The notes: generated from the sequence alone by a model not told the origin. A stretch of DNA of 64,000 nt from Oscillospiraceae bacterium (GCA_017513135.1 JAFWDH010000022.1:310001-374000), one strand, 5' to 3'. Shown: positions 46,445 through 55,736, counted from the first letter of the stretch. A program made the numbers and translations.

Positions 46445-47617
46445 GTGATTAAAAGAGTATTATCGATCCTACTGTGCCTACTACTGTTGATCACCTGTTC
46501 CTCCTGCAGTAAGAAAGAAGAACCTGAGCCCGAACCAGAACCTGAAATCATTGAGCCAGAACCTGAACCGGAACCTGAACCGATGCCGTGGGATCTGTTT
46601 GCACTGAATAAATTGACCGGGCTTTATGATATCGATAAAGATCATGCAGGCGTAAGACCTGTCGCGATCATGGTGAACAACAATATCTACTGTCTCCCGC
46701 AAAGGGGCATAAATGACTGCGACATTCTTATTGAGATAGAGGTAGAAGGCGGAATCACCAGGACCATGGCTCTCTACGCAGATTACTTGAAGATCAAGGA
46801 AGTTGGTCCCGTTCGTTCTTTGAGAAATCAGTTCCTCGACTTAGCCAGGCCGATAGATGCCATGATCGTAAATGTCGGTGCGTCCTATTTTGCAAATGAA
46901 GCCGTCTGGGATTACGGATACAGACTGATCGACGCTATGAATTCATATAACGTCTTTCAGGATGAATCTCGTCTTGACGATTATGCCTGGGAACACACAT
47001 GGTTTACTGATGTTCCCCATATCTCTGATAGTATAGACTCTCTTGATTTCAGGACAGAGGACGAGTCACCTGAACCGGTATTCAACTTTGCTGATTACGA
47101 AACTGAAGCTCAGGTCGATGATGGCTGGGCACTTAAGGCAGAGTGGAGCTTCTCAGACGATTACGACAGCAAGATACAGTACAACCATAACGTCGAAGCA
47201 TACATGCTCTGGCAGCACGGAGATCTGAGATATGACGAGCTTGACGGAAAGCCTTTTTACTTCCCTAATGTCTTTATTGTGATCGCCAGCAGGCCCGGGT
47301 ACTACGGAGCCGGAGTTCCCATGTACGACTACTCGGAAGGCGGATACGGCTACTACCTTTATAAGGGAATGTTTGAGGAGTTCACCTGGACAAAGGACTC
47401 CGACGAAGACAGGATGACATTCTGGGATTCAGACGGAAACAAGCTTCTCGTCAATCCGGGGCGCAGCTATGTAGCGATCATCAACACATATGAGGCTGAC
47501 ACGCTTAAGTTTGACGATCCTCCGTTCGATGTGAGCGAACCGGAAGAAACAGAAGAGGCGTCAGAAGAAGAACCTGCTTCAGAAGACGAAGCCGAGACGG
47601 AAGAATCTGATTCCTGA
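46445..47617 (+). CDS. DUF3048-type lipoprotein (YerB-like)
   Basis: GTG 46445, eight bases after GAGGT, gives a clean lipoprotein signal (MIKRVLSILLCLLLLITCSS then Cys); ATG 46430 is also possible. After the Cys comes an acidic Glu-Pro repeat (residues about 25-45), a wall-spanning type linker. The folded part begins GVRPVAIMVNNN and contains GGITRTMALYADY, VGPVRSLRNQFLDLARPIDA and VGASYFANEAV, the DUF3048 pattern. A second acidic tail of Glu, Ser and Asp ends the protein. Function in this family is not established; it acts outside the membrane. TATAAT at 46395-46400 may be its -10. Confidence 0.85.
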   Translation: MIKRVLSILLCLLLLITCSSCSKKEEPEPEPEPEIIEPEPEPEPEPMPWDLFALNKLTGLYDIDKDHAGVRPVAIMVNNNIYCLPQRGINDCDILIEIEVEGGITRTMALYADYLKIKEVGPVRSLRNQFLDLARPIDAMIVNVGASYFANEAVWDYGYRLIDAMNSYNVFQDESRLDDYAWEHTWFTDVPHISDSIDSLDFRTEDESPEPVFNFADYETEAQVDDGWALKAEWSFSDDYDSKIQYNHNVEAYMLWQHGDLRYDELDGKPFYFPNVFIVIASRPGYYGAGVPMYDYSEGGYGYYLYKGMFEEFTWTKDSDEDRMTFWDSDGNKLLVNPGRSYVAIINTYEADTLKFDDPPFDVSEPEETEEASEEEPASEDEAETEESDS

Positions 47618-47632
47618 GAATAATACAGAACG

Positions 47633-47672
47633 AAAAGATGAGTATCTTCCTCAGTGAAGATACTCATCTTTT
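47633..47672. terminator. 17-bp bidirectional terminator overlapping the acetyltransferase stop
   Basis: AAAAGATGAGTATCTTC (47633-47649) pairs perfectly with GAAGATACTCATCTTTT (47656-47672). On the minus strand one arm is made by the last codons of the gene ending at 47651. Confidence 0.85.
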
Positions 47673-48205
47673 AATAATCCGTATATGCACATATCTGCGA
47701 CGCCTTGATTGTTCCAGTCTGACTTTCTTAGTAGTCCTTCAAACTTCAGGCCGCATTTCTTCATCACTTCTCCGGAATGCGGATTATTAGCATCGTGTCT
47801 TGCCTCGACCCTGTTCACGCCGACACGCTCAAAAAAGAATGCCGTCACGGCTTTCATTGCCTCTGTAGTGATACCTCTGTGCCACCATCTGTCGCCGATG
47901 CAGTATCCTATCTCAACAAGTTCGCATCTGTCGTCCCTGTCCACCACGGATATGGTCCCTACCGGCTCATCGGTCTCCTTCAGGACTATTGCCCACTGAT
48001 AAAAGGCAGGATCGTCATAGCGCGATATCCAGTCGGTTATCGTTTTACCTGTCATCTCTTCCGACGTATGAGTTGGCCACCTAAGGAACTTTGTCACCTC
48101 ATCTCGGCAGCACCAGTTCCTGTAAGCGTACGGCACGTCTTCCAGGACAAACCTTCTCAGGATCAGTCTGTCAGTCTCTATGGTTTCCGTTCCGAGATGT
48201 CTCAT
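47651..48205 (-). CDS. GNAT-family N-acetyltransferase (RimJ/RimL type)
   Basis: 184 residues: IETDRLILRRFVLEDVPYAY at the start, FYQWAIVLKETDEPVGTISV, LVEIGYCIGDRWWHRGITTE (acetyl-CoA loop) and RVEARHDANNPHSGEVMKKC. This is the pattern of ribosomal-protein-like acetyltransferases, many of which act on other substrates. Its ATG overlaps the stop of the MFS gene by 4 bases. Its last codons form part of a terminator. Confidence 0.88.
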   Translation of the reverse strand: MRHLGTETIETDRLILRRFVLEDVPYAYRNWCCRDEVTKFLRWPTHTSEEMTGKTITDWISRYDDPAFYQWAIVLKETDEPVGTISVVDRDDRCELVEIGYCIGDRWWHRGITTEAMKAVTAFFFERVGVNRVEARHDANNPHSGEVMKKCGLKFEGLLRKSDWNNQGVADMCIYGLLKDEYLH

Positions 48206-49434
48206 GCCCCGCTCCTCTCTTCCGCAGTCCTGTAAACGAGACCTTTTCCCTTTCTTATATACAGCAGTTCAAGCATAAGGACCTGTATGACTGCGAATGC
48301 GAGAAATACGAAGAGCATCAGGTCGTAATTCCCTGTGAAGTCATATGTATAGCCTGCCAGCGCAGTGAACAGAGCGTATGCCGGCTGGGTAAACAATGAT
48401 GTCGCCGATCTGACTTCTCCGAATCTGGCATTTCCGTAAACGTCTCTTATTATCAGGTTCGCCGCTAGTCCCGCTCCGCAGTTTGCGGCGCCGCTCAGGA
48501 AGCCGGCCAGATAGACAGCGGCACTGCTCTTAGCCGTAAGGAACAGTATGTATGAGAAGAAGGGCAGAGCAAGAATGATCCTGTTTACCTTTCTCACACC
48601 GAACCTGTCTCCGAGCAGACCGTCGATAAGCTTGAACAGCATGTTGCCGACAAGATTGCATGACAGCGCTACTGCACCTACTTCAGCAGAGAAACCTTCC
48701 GCTTCACAGTAACCCGAGACATGCGACATAAAGGCGGCAAGAGAATAGCAGGTGACCAGGAATATGACAAGCACGACGTACGTCACCCCGTTCCTGGGAG
48801 CGTTGATCAGCATCTCATCGGATGAATCATCCCCGTTTCCTTCCTCCGTATCTGCTGCGATAAGGTTCCTCGGGTAAAGTATCATGGGCAGGCTGAATAT
48901 CAGAACTGTCGCCGCCACAGCTCTGTATCCGTTTCTCCAGCCCTGATTCGAGATGATTCCGGAAATGATCGGTGAAAGAATCGCCCCGGCAGCGCCTGAG
49001 AAACACATCATCAGCGCAGAAGCCGTCCCGTTGTTCTCTTTGAACCAGCTGTTGATTATCAGGAAAGTCACGAGGCTGTTGTAGAAGGATGACGCAAAGC
49101 TTCTGACCATATTGACGGCGAAGAACCCCGCCACCCCCGTGTTGAAGCTGTCCAGCACATAACAGATGCTGACGGTTATCACAGCCATGGAGAGCATCCG
49201 CTTGAGCGACACTTTCTTCATCACTTTGGGCAGGATCATCAGCGTCGTAGTAGTGACTGCAGTACCGATCAGCGACTGCAGATTGAACGTCCCTTTGAGG
49301 ATACCGAGTTCTCTGCACACAGGATTGTAGAAAAGCCCGGTTATGGTATTGGTGCCCGTAGTCGCTCCGGTGAAAAGACAGCAGCATATGAGGATCAGCC
49401 ACTTCTCCGTTATCTTGTTTTTCAGTTTAGTCAT
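48202..49434 (-). CDS. MFS transporter
   Basis: 410 residues with 12 predicted helices. The N-terminal half has TGTNTITGLFYNPVCRELGI, and between helices 2 and 3 there is KVMKKVSLKRMLSM, a variant of the MFS loop. A central hydrophilic loop is rich in Asp and Glu. The protein resembles the oxalate/formate antiporter-like group, but the substrate is unknown. It overlaps the GNAT gene by 4 bases and follows the AEC transporter gene by 13 bases. Confidence 0.85.
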   Translation of the reverse strand: MTKLKNKITEKWLILICCCLFTGATTGTNTITGLFYNPVCRELGILKGTFNLQSLIGTAVTTTTLMILPKVMKKVSLKRMLSMAVITVSICYVLDSFNTGVAGFFAVNMVRSFASSFYNSLVTFLIINSWFKENNGTASALMMCFSGAAGAILSPIISGIISNQGWRNGYRAVAATVLIFSLPMILYPRNLIAADTEEGNGDDSSDEMLINAPRNGVTYVVLVIFLVTCYSLAAFMSHVSGYCEAEGFSAEVGAVALSCNLVGNMLFKLIDGLLGDRFGVRKVNRIILALPFFSYILFLTAKSSAAVYLAGFLSGAANCGAGLAANLIIRDVYGNARFGEVRSATSLFTQPAYALFTALAGYTYDFTGNYDLMLFVFLAFAVIQVLMLELLYIRKGKGLVYRTAEERSGA

Positions 49435-49447
49435 TACAGAACTCCGA

Positions 49448-50398
49448 TCAGATTATTCCCGCAGCCTGCAGTCCGGCCACCCAGAAGAAAACAGTCGCAA
49501 GTGAGAACAGAGAAGTGGTAGCTACCACTTCAGCGGCGAAAGGTCCGTCCCCGCCCATCTGTTCAGCCATTGGGTAGGATGAAACAGCGGTGGGGACACA
49601 GAAGATCGAGAACAGCGATATGAAAGGTATACCATCGTATCCCAGCGCAAGGCATATGGCAGCCACACCTGCAGGCACGGCCACAAGTTTCATGAAACAC
49701 ACGAAAATCAGGTCCCTGATGTCTTTTTTCATGGACCCGAAATTGAGGCCGGCTCCGAGGAGGATAAGAGACAGCGGCGAATTCATGGATGACAGAACGG
49801 ATATAGGCGTCATGACTGAAGCAGGGATATCAAAGCCAAGGAATGCGTTCGCGGCGGCAGCCGCTCCGCCAGCTATAGCTCCTATGATGAGCGGGTTCTT
49901 CAGGATATTCAGAAGCAGCGGCCCGATTCTTACCTTCCTACCTCTCATCGTCTCAAACAGGACCACAGCGAGTATGTTGTATATCGGTACGACAAGGGAT
50001 ACGCACATGGAGGCAAGCGCGGAATTCTCCGGTCCGCAGAGTGATTCTACCACCGGTATCGCGAACAGCATCGAATTCCCGCGGTAGCACCCCTGGATAA
50101 TACATGCCGCTCTCGGTCTTTCCTTCCAGAACAGCGGTATCAGGAAATAGAAAAGAGCAAATACCGCGAGAGTGTATCCCACGGACACAAAGATATACTT
50201 TACACTTTCAGGAGAAAAGGAATCCCTCGCTCCGAACACATTGCGGAACATATTGATTCCGAACAGCACCTTGAAGTTGAATGAGTTCATCTGTTTACAT
50301 GTCCGCTCATCCAGCATGCCCATCTTCCTGGCCGCAATGCCTATGAACATGTAAACAAACAATGGAAATACCACATTGAAAGACAGAGAAAAATCCAT
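49448..50398 (-). CDS. AEC-family transporter
   Basis: 316 residues with about ten helices. FPLFVYMFIGIAARKMGMLD and NSFNFKVLFGINMFRNVF match the auxin efflux carrier family start, and an RGNSMLFAIPVVESLCG block follows. Bacterial members carry malate or other organic acids. It begins a minus-strand run with the MFS and GNAT genes. Confidence 0.87.
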   Translation of the reverse strand: MDFSLSFNVVFPLFVYMFIGIAARKMGMLDERTCKQMNSFNFKVLFGINMFRNVFGARDSFSPESVKYIFVSVGYTLAVFALFYFLIPLFWKERPRAACIIQGCYRGNSMLFAIPVVESLCGPENSALASMCVSLVVPIYNILAVVLFETMRGRKVRIGPLLLNILKNPLIIGAIAGGAAAAANAFLGFDIPASVMTPISVLSSMNSPLSLILLGAGLNFGSMKKDIRDLIFVCFMKLVAVPAGVAAICLALGYDGIPFISLFSIFCVPTAVSSYPMAEQMGGDGPFAAEVVATTSLFSLATVFFWVAGLQAAGII

Positions 50399-50451
50399 TT
50401 CGATACCGCCGGTTATGTTAACAGATCTGTCAGGTTATTTGCAGGATCATG

Positions 50452-51168
50452 TCAGTGCAGGTCTGCCCTGCTGCCGAACACTTTCATGATCTCTTCTTCA
50501 CTTACAGAAGGATAGTACAAAGCTATGTGCTCCATGATCCGTCTGGCGGAGTCAGCGGGTTCTTCATCATAGGCTGAAATGACTGCGTCATAGCCCCATA
50601 CCCCCTCAGGCGATGAGAGGACGGCTATATGCCACCCGTATTCCCCGCCTTTTTTATTGACTCTTCTTCTGAAATCCTTGATCACCAGATATGAGGACTT
50701 TTCCAGCCCGGTGACGATGCCCTCGAAGTTCTTTTCGCCGTCTTTTCCGAACCCTGCAAGCCGCTTTGCCTCAAAGGAGAACCTCTCTTCTCCGTTCATG
50801 AAGAGGTCCATGACCTTCTTCTGCCGCAGTGTTGCTTTCCCGTCCTCGTACAGGGCGTCAAAATCGTATCCGTCACGTTTCCAGTTGGCAAATGCTGGGA
50901 ACCACTTCAGTGATATAAACCCCGCTCTGCCGTCAAAAAACTTGCCGTAAGCGACCGCTCCGCTTCTTGCAGCCGTGATCCTCCACTCCCACGGATCAGT
51001 ATCCACAATGCCTGTCCACCAGCTGCTAAACGGCGTCCTGTCCTCAACGGAGAATCCCCTGATCCCGCTGCTGAACAGCGGAAGAAATCCTTCATTCTCA
51101 ACAGCGCTGAACAGGTCCTCAGAAGTCCTGAGATATCTTTTTATGCTTTTTACAGACGGATCGTTCAT
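50452..51168 (-). CDS. Conserved protein of unknown function (AlkZ-related type)
   Basis: A 238-residue soluble protein with no signal or membrane segment. It has many aromatic residues: TPFSSWWTGIVDTDPWEWRI, GKFFDGRAGFISLKWFPAFA and KRDGYDFDALYEDGKATLRQ. The ordered blocks resemble a clostridial family sometimes labelled AlkZ-related (DNA glycosylase-like), which I recall only loosely. No catalytic motif is clear. It lies between the AEC gene and azlD on the same strand. Confidence 0.6.
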   Translation of the reverse strand: MNDPSVKSIKRYLRTSEDLFSAVENEGFLPLFSSGIRGFSVEDRTPFSSWWTGIVDTDPWEWRITAARSGAVAYGKFFDGRAGFISLKWFPAFANWKRDGYDFDALYEDGKATLRQKKVMDLFMNGEERFSFEAKRLAGFGKDGEKNFEGIVTGLEKSSYLVIKDFRRRVNKKGGEYGWHIAVLSSPEGVWGYDAVISAYDEEPADSARRIMEHIALYYPSVSEEEIMKVFGSRADLH

Positions 51169-51193
51169 ATCCTTGCGACCTTAATTATTTATT

Positions 51194-51508
51194 TTATAAG
51201 CGGGACAGGAGCATGTAGCATGCCGTTCCTATGATCACGCTCAGTGAAGTATCCTTCTTCCAGAGATAAGATGCCGCAGTCACTCCGGCTGACATAAGCT
51301 CTGTTATCCCGTGACTAGCAGCCGTGAGATCCAGATCCTTCAGGCAAAAGATGACCAGCATCCCCATCACCGCCCCGGGCAGTACCTTCCCGAGGTATTT
51401 GACGGTCTCCGGGACGTCCTCCGCTTTGCGGAAAATGACGAAAGGAAGGAATCTTACGGCGACTGTGACAGCCGATATCACCGCTACGGTCAGAATATCA
51501 TGCATCAT
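51194..51508 (-). CDS. azlD: Branched-chain amino acid exporter small subunit
   Basis: I chose ATG 51508, with GGAGG upstream, giving 104 residues. Four hydrophobic segments are present, with VRFLPFVIFRKAEDVPETVK and LGKVLPGAVMGMLVIFCL typical of AzlD. It pairs with AzlC in the membrane to export branched-chain amino acids or analogues. The gene overlaps the end of azlC by 11 bases. Confidence 0.9.
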   Translation of the reverse strand: MMHDILTVAVISAVTVAVRFLPFVIFRKAEDVPETVKYLGKVLPGAVMGMLVIFCLKDLDLTAASHGITELMSAGVTAASYLWKKDTSLSVIIGTACYMLLSRL

Positions 51509-52214
51509 GTTCTTTCCTCCTGTGCGCCAGCAATACAGCAACTATCATCAGCATGGAAGGTATCAGGAATCTGTCTTTTCCGAACAGGACAAGGCACAAC
51601 AGTGAACAGTTCACTCCGGTCAATGCAGGTATATGATCTTCAGTTCCGGTCCACTGCCCTGTGAACACCGAGACGAACAGCGCAGTAAGCGCGAACTCCG
51701 CACCGGACGCGACGTCAGGCATCACACTGCTGAACAGTCCCCCAAGAGTGCATCCTGTGATCCAGTATATGTGATCTAATACCGAGACCGTTATGAAGAA
51801 CCTTTTGCGGTCATGTGCTTTCCCTGTAAGCTCTCTGTCGCAAAGAAGCGAATAAGTCTCATCGGTAAGAGAAAAGATCAGGTATCCTTTCCCGCTTCCT
51901 GCATCTCTGTACTGCTCCATCATGGATATGCCGTAAAAGATATGTCTCGCATTCACGGCCAGTGTAGTTACGGCTGCGGTCAGCAGAGAAGCGTGGTCTT
52001 TCAGAAGGCCGACAGCTGCGTACTGCATCGATCCGGCATAGATAAAAATTGCTTCCGCCGCAGACCACAGCGTACCGTAGCCGCTGCTTCTCATAATGAA
52101 GCCCAGCCCGATCCCAAGCACCAGATAACCCGCCATTACGGGAAGAGTTGATCTCAGTGCCAGTCTGAAGTCATCTGCGCGTTCTTTCCTGTTGTATGCT
52201 CGTTCCTTAGACAT
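51498..52214 (-). CDS. azlC: Branched-chain amino acid exporter large subunit
   Basis: From ATG 52214 the protein has 238 residues and about six helices, with RSTLPVMAGYLVLGIGLGFI, FIYAGSMQYAAVGLL, NARHIFYGISMMEQY and FSLTDETYSLL, the ordered motifs of AzlC (LIV-E family). Longer upstream in-frame starts would add an unlikely hydrophilic leader. It is translationally coupled to azlD. Confidence 0.92.
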   Translation of the reverse strand: MSKERAYNRKERADDFRLALRSTLPVMAGYLVLGIGLGFIMRSSGYGTLWSAAEAIFIYAGSMQYAAVGLLKDHASLLTAAVTTLAVNARHIFYGISMMEQYRDAGSGKGYLIFSLTDETYSLLCDRELTGKAHDRKRFFITVSVLDHIYWITGCTLGGLFSSVMPDVASGAEFALTALFVSVFTGQWTGTEDHIPALTGVNCSLLCLVLFGKDRFLIPSMLMIVAVLLAHRRKEHDA

Positions 52215-52357
52215 GTAAATAAACTGAAAACAGAAATAACACTTCTGTTGTATAATTGTACTTGATAGCCCTGTACCGTGGAAATACACATCCGGCGCTA
52301 TTTGTCTATATAACAGTTTCTTGTTCAAAAATATTATATATCCGAGGATTCACTTGT

Positions 52358-53530
52358 ATGGAAAAAATGATGGATTATCTGAAATGGAGAGGAGACATCC
52401 CCTTCTCCGTTTCACCGCTCAACGAGGCGGACTGTTATCTTATCTGCAAGATCGGAGCAATAGACTGGGCGGGAATAATCCCGCGTCAGGGCGAGCCGAT
52501 CCCGTTCAGATATGCTGCAGAGAAATACTTCCTGAAATACGGTGAAGAAGGCTCCTCCACAGTCAAACTGGCAGGTCCGGAGCTGATACCGATCCTGAAA
52601 AAGGCTTCTGTCTCTGAAAGATACGGCGGCATCGGCCTTTCCGGCTTCATCAATATCATAGAAGAGAGAAAGACCGAACAGTTCTCTGCGCTTACTGCCA
52701 CGCTGCCCGACGGTATGAGGTTCATAACCTTCCGTGGAACGGATGACAACATCCTTGCGTGGAAAGAAAATTTCTATCTGAGCTGTTCCGATTATGTCAG
52801 CGCTCAGCGCGATGCGCTCGCATACCTGAGATACCACTCTACTCTTTTTGAAGGTCCCTTTATAGTCGGCGGGCATTCCAAGGGAGGCAACCTTGCAATC
52901 TACGCTTCCTGCGCCGCAGATGAGACCATCCGCAACAGGATCGACTCGGTATACTGTTTCGACGGGCCGGGATTCCATTCAGAATACTACGACAGCCCAG
53001 GATATGCTGACATGAAAAGCAGGATCTTCAAGATCATACCCAAGAATTCTCTTGTCGGCACACTGCTGGATAATCCAGATGATGTCATTACCGTCAGCAG
53101 CGAGGATTTCGGAATAGCAGGCCACAGCGGTTTCAACTGGGAAACATGCGCGAGCGGTTTTGTAAAATGCGGTGAACTCAGCAAGAGCAGCAGGGTCTTT
53201 GACAGTTCGATCGACTCGGTTCTCGGCGATATGGATAATGATTCCAGAAAAGATTTCATCGACACGCTGTTTGACATCCTCGACTCTCGCGGAGCCCGTA
53301 CTGTGACCGAACTCACTGAAAAGGGCCGCAAAGCCATGCTGTCTCTCGGAGTTGACCTGATCAAGACAGAGGAGACAAAACGCTTCATATACTCGCTTAT
53401 CAGACAGATAGCAAGAGACTATGTCACAGAGACACAGCGCGGTATAAGGGAAGAAAACAGGGCTGCAAGGCGGCAAAGGGAGTTTCGGCGACAGGCAAAA
53501 GCCATCCGCGACGAACAGCAAACACAGTAG
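52358..53530 (+). CDS. DUF2974 (Mbeg1-like) alpha/beta-hydrolase
   Basis: From ATG 52358 (GAGG ten bases before) the protein has 390 residues, starting MEKMMDYLKWRGDIPFSVSP. A lipase-like fold is seen: FITFRGTDDNILAWKENFYL, the nucleophile elbow in VGGHSKGGNLAIYAS, and CFDGPGFHSEYY with the acidic residue; a His in GIAGHSGFNW may complete the triad. The C-terminal 60 residues are basic and helical. The family is predicted to be lipase- or esterase-like; the substrate is unknown. It is monocistronic. Confidence 0.85.
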   Translation: MEKMMDYLKWRGDIPFSVSPLNEADCYLICKIGAIDWAGIIPRQGEPIPFRYAAEKYFLKYGEEGSSTVKLAGPELIPILKKASVSERYGGIGLSGFINIIEERKTEQFSALTATLPDGMRFITFRGTDDNILAWKENFYLSCSDYVSAQRDALAYLRYHSTLFEGPFIVGGHSKGGNLAIYASCAADETIRNRIDSVYCFDGPGFHSEYYDSPGYADMKSRIFKIIPKNSLVGTLLDNPDDVITVSSEDFGIAGHSGFNWETCASGFVKCGELSKSSRVFDSSIDSVLGDMDNDSRKDFIDTLFDILDSRGARTVTELTEKGRKAMLSLGVDLIKTEETKRFIYSLIRQIARDYVTETQRGIREENRAARRQREFRRQAKAIRDEQQTQ

Positions 53531-53582
53531 CTGAATTCATTCAATAAAGACGTAGAATCGCAATACAAGCAAACCTAAAATG

Positions 53583-53619
53583 AAACAGATTCCCGTAAAG
53601 CATTTACGGGAATCTGTTT
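53583..53619. terminator. 17-bp bidirectional terminator
   Basis: AAACAGATTCCCGTAAA (53583-53599) pairs perfectly with TTTACGGGAATCTGTTT (53603-53619). It closes both the plus-strand DUF2974 gene and the minus-strand operon that starts at 62673. Confidence 0.85.
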
Positions 53620-53652
53620 CTATCTATTCTATTGATTCTGAACGCCTAAGCT

Positions 53653-54192
53653 TCATGCTTTATTTGTGGAATACTGTATCTGCGTAACAGTACCGTTCGA
53701 CAAGATGAACGTCAGGCTCATCTCATCTTTTCTGTAGACGATCTGTGCCGCATCTTTGACTGAAGGATCACCGTATGCGGATATTACATCCTCTTCCGAA
53801 TCTCCAATATATATCTTTTCTGCAGTACCGACTGTGTCATCCTTCAGGATCACACTGGAGACATAGTCGGTCTTGTCCACCTGATATGTGTACACATCAA
53901 ATCCGTTGTAGCTCCATATCTTATCCAGATCTCCGAACGCACAGCTGGGGGATTCAAAACAGCTCTTCTCACTGCCCAGTGCTGACTTGAACTGGTCAAA
54001 TTCCGCATCTATTACGATCTCTGTTCCGTCCTTTGTCTTAAACGCATAACCGTTCTTCAAGACATCATTGCTGTGATCCTCTGTCTGTGTGTCATTCCCG
54101 CTATTGCTAACCTTCTCCGCAGCTCCTCCGCAGGCAGTAAGTCCAGTGACCAGAAGGCACATCAGCAGCATAAAGGTTATAAACTTTTTCAT
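53653..54192 (-). CDS. Small lipoprotein, last gene of the Dlt-like operon
   Basis: ATG 54192 follows GAGGT. The 179-residue product has a lipoprotein signal (MKKFITFMLLMCLLVTGLTA then Cys), a Ser/Asn/Asp-rich linker, and a folded part with FDQFKSALGSEKSCFESPSC, then KIYIGDSEEDVISAYGDPSV and VYRKDEMSLTFILSNGTVTQ. The GDSEEDVISAYGDP block is like the SmpA/BamE-type repeat seen in many small lipoproteins. It begins 25 bases after the adenylation gene stop and precedes the shared terminator. A role outside the membrane is implied, but not which one. Confidence 0.7.
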   Translation of the reverse strand: MKKFITFMLLMCLLVTGLTACGGAAEKVSNSGNDTQTEDHSNDVLKNGYAFKTKDGTEIVIDAEFDQFKSALGSEKSCFESPSCAFGDLDKIWSYNGFDVYTYQVDKTDYVSSVILKDDTVGTAEKIYIGDSEEDVISAYGDPSVKDAAQIVYRKDEMSLTFILSNGTVTQIQYSTNKA

Positions 54193-54217
54193 AATAATAC
54201 CTCGCATATTGTATTTG

Positions 54218-55732
54218 TCAGACTTCATTTTCATATCTGTTTTTCAGAGTTACTCTGTCGATCTTTCCATTTGCAGTAAGCGGCATCTCATCGAGCCGGA
54301 TTATCCTGTTAGGAACCATATATCGAGGCAGTTTGTCCTTGAGACTGAGTGTGAGATCTTTTTCGGATATATCTCCCACATAGTAGAGGATTATCCTGCC
54401 TTTTTCATTATCGTATATGCATCCGGAGAACTTAATCGAGTCAAGCAAGTTTACATTGACTTCTATCTCTCCCAGTTCTATGCGATGCCCCATATGCTTG
54501 ATCTGGTAATCTTTACGCGAAACAAAGACAAGTTCGCCTCTTTCGTTATATCTTCCTATGTCTCCAGTATGGTAGATCAGTTCAGGATAATGATCGTTCA
54601 GTGGATTCTGTGTATATACTTCTGATGTCTTCTCCGGGTTATTGTAGTAGCCTAAGGTTATGGAAGTCCCTCTGATGCATATCTCTCCGGATTCGCCTTC
54701 AGCGGCGCGTTTGCCGTCATCAGTAAGGAGGATTATATCTGTATTTTTGAACGGCTGTCCTATCGGTATCACTTCATCCAACTCAAATTCGCGATCGACA
54801 TGGTAGTAACAGCACATCCCGGTCCCTTCTGTCGGTCCGTACAGATTGGTGAAAGATGCCTCCGGAAGAGCTTCTCTCCAGATATTGAACTGCTTTATCG
54901 GGAATACCTCGCTCCCGAATGCAATATTCCTCAAAAACTGAGGTTTAACAGTTCTAAACGTACCGAATGCCGAGATCATCGTCAATGCAGAAACCACCCA
55001 GCAGATCGTATTGATCTGATGCTCATTGAGAAACTCTACGAGCTTCACGGGCTGCATAAACAATGCTCTGGGTATAAGGTATGTAGTAGCTCCAAACTTC
55101 AGTGTAGGATACAGTTCCTTCAGACATGCGTCGAAATAAAGAGGGGTCTGATTTCCAAACACCGTATCACCATTGAATCCGAGAGTTTCTGAGAGCTGTT
55201 CTATATAGTCGATCACTGAACGATGGCAGGCGCATACACCTTTAGGTACACCGGTCGATCCTGAGGTAAACACGATGTATATCGGGTCGGTATCGATGGC
55301 TTTGTCGTGTATCTCCGCCAAACGTCCAGGATCCGTTTTAGTCTCGATCAGTTCATCATAGAGCGCTATCTCTCCGCTGAAAGAAAACTCCCTTGCCTTT
55401 TCCTGAGTCTTTCTATCACAAATGATCAGCGGTGATTGCACATTATCCAGAATGAGCTGAATACGGCTTGCAGGCATTTCCTCATCGATCGGCACATAAT
55501 AACTGCCGCCCGTAATCACTCCGAAAAAGGCTGTGATCTCCTTCGGGTGCTTATTCATAAAAACAACCACAGGCTTGTTATATACTCCTCTATCGACAAG
55601 ATACGTACCGATAGCATTTGACTGATCATAAACTTCCTGAAAAGTCAGTCCGTCTGTCCCATCGGAGAATGCCAGTTTATCCGGTTTCCTGTTTACTATG
55701 TCTTTGAGATAGTCAAGTATATGGTTCTGCAT
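54218..55732 (-). CDS. Amino-acid adenylation enzyme (DltA-like, specificity not D-Ala by motif)
   Basis: A stand-alone adenylation domain of 504 residues, the DltA length. P-loop VFTSGSTGVPKGVCACHRSV (155-174), substrate Asp201 in LYFDACLKELYP, NLYGPTEGTGMC (297-307), YHTGDIGR (387-394) and Lys490 in LTANGKID. Such enzymes activate an amino acid as AMP ester and load it on a carrier protein. Asp201 indicates an alpha-amino acid. The DltA Cys that helps select D-Ala (FCGE) corresponds to FGSE here, and Lys205 points into the pocket region, a residue also seen in some glutamate codes. It starts 4 bases after the racemase stop. Confidence 0.82.
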   Translation of the reverse strand: MQNHILDYLKDIVNRKPDKLAFSDGTDGLTFQEVYDQSNAIGTYLVDRGVYNKPVVVFMNKHPKEITAFFGVITGGSYYVPIDEEMPASRIQLILDNVQSPLIICDRKTQEKAREFSFSGEIALYDELIETKTDPGRLAEIHDKAIDTDPIYIVFTSGSTGVPKGVCACHRSVIDYIEQLSETLGFNGDTVFGNQTPLYFDACLKELYPTLKFGATTYLIPRALFMQPVKLVEFLNEHQINTICWVVSALTMISAFGTFRTVKPQFLRNIAFGSEVFPIKQFNIWREALPEASFTNLYGPTEGTGMCCYYHVDREFELDEVIPIGQPFKNTDIILLTDDGKRAAEGESGEICIRGTSITLGYYNNPEKTSEVYTQNPLNDHYPELIYHTGDIGRYNERGELVFVSRKDYQIKHMGHRIELGEIEVNVNLLDSIKFSGCIYDNEKGRIILYYVGDISEKDLTLSLKDKLPRYMVPNRIIRLDEMPLTANGKIDRVTLKNRYENEV

Positions 55733-55736
55733 TTGA

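Noticed and set aside
46510..46595. Short Glu-Pro codon repeat considered as a tandem DNA repeat or CRISPR-like array
   Set aside because: It is an in-frame protein linker of the lipoprotein with no spacer structure. No CRISPR array was found anywhere.
48827..49402. 191-codon frame inside the MFS gene on the same strand
   Set aside because: It is a shifted frame rich in Gln, Arg and His, while the MFS frame has a proper helix pattern.
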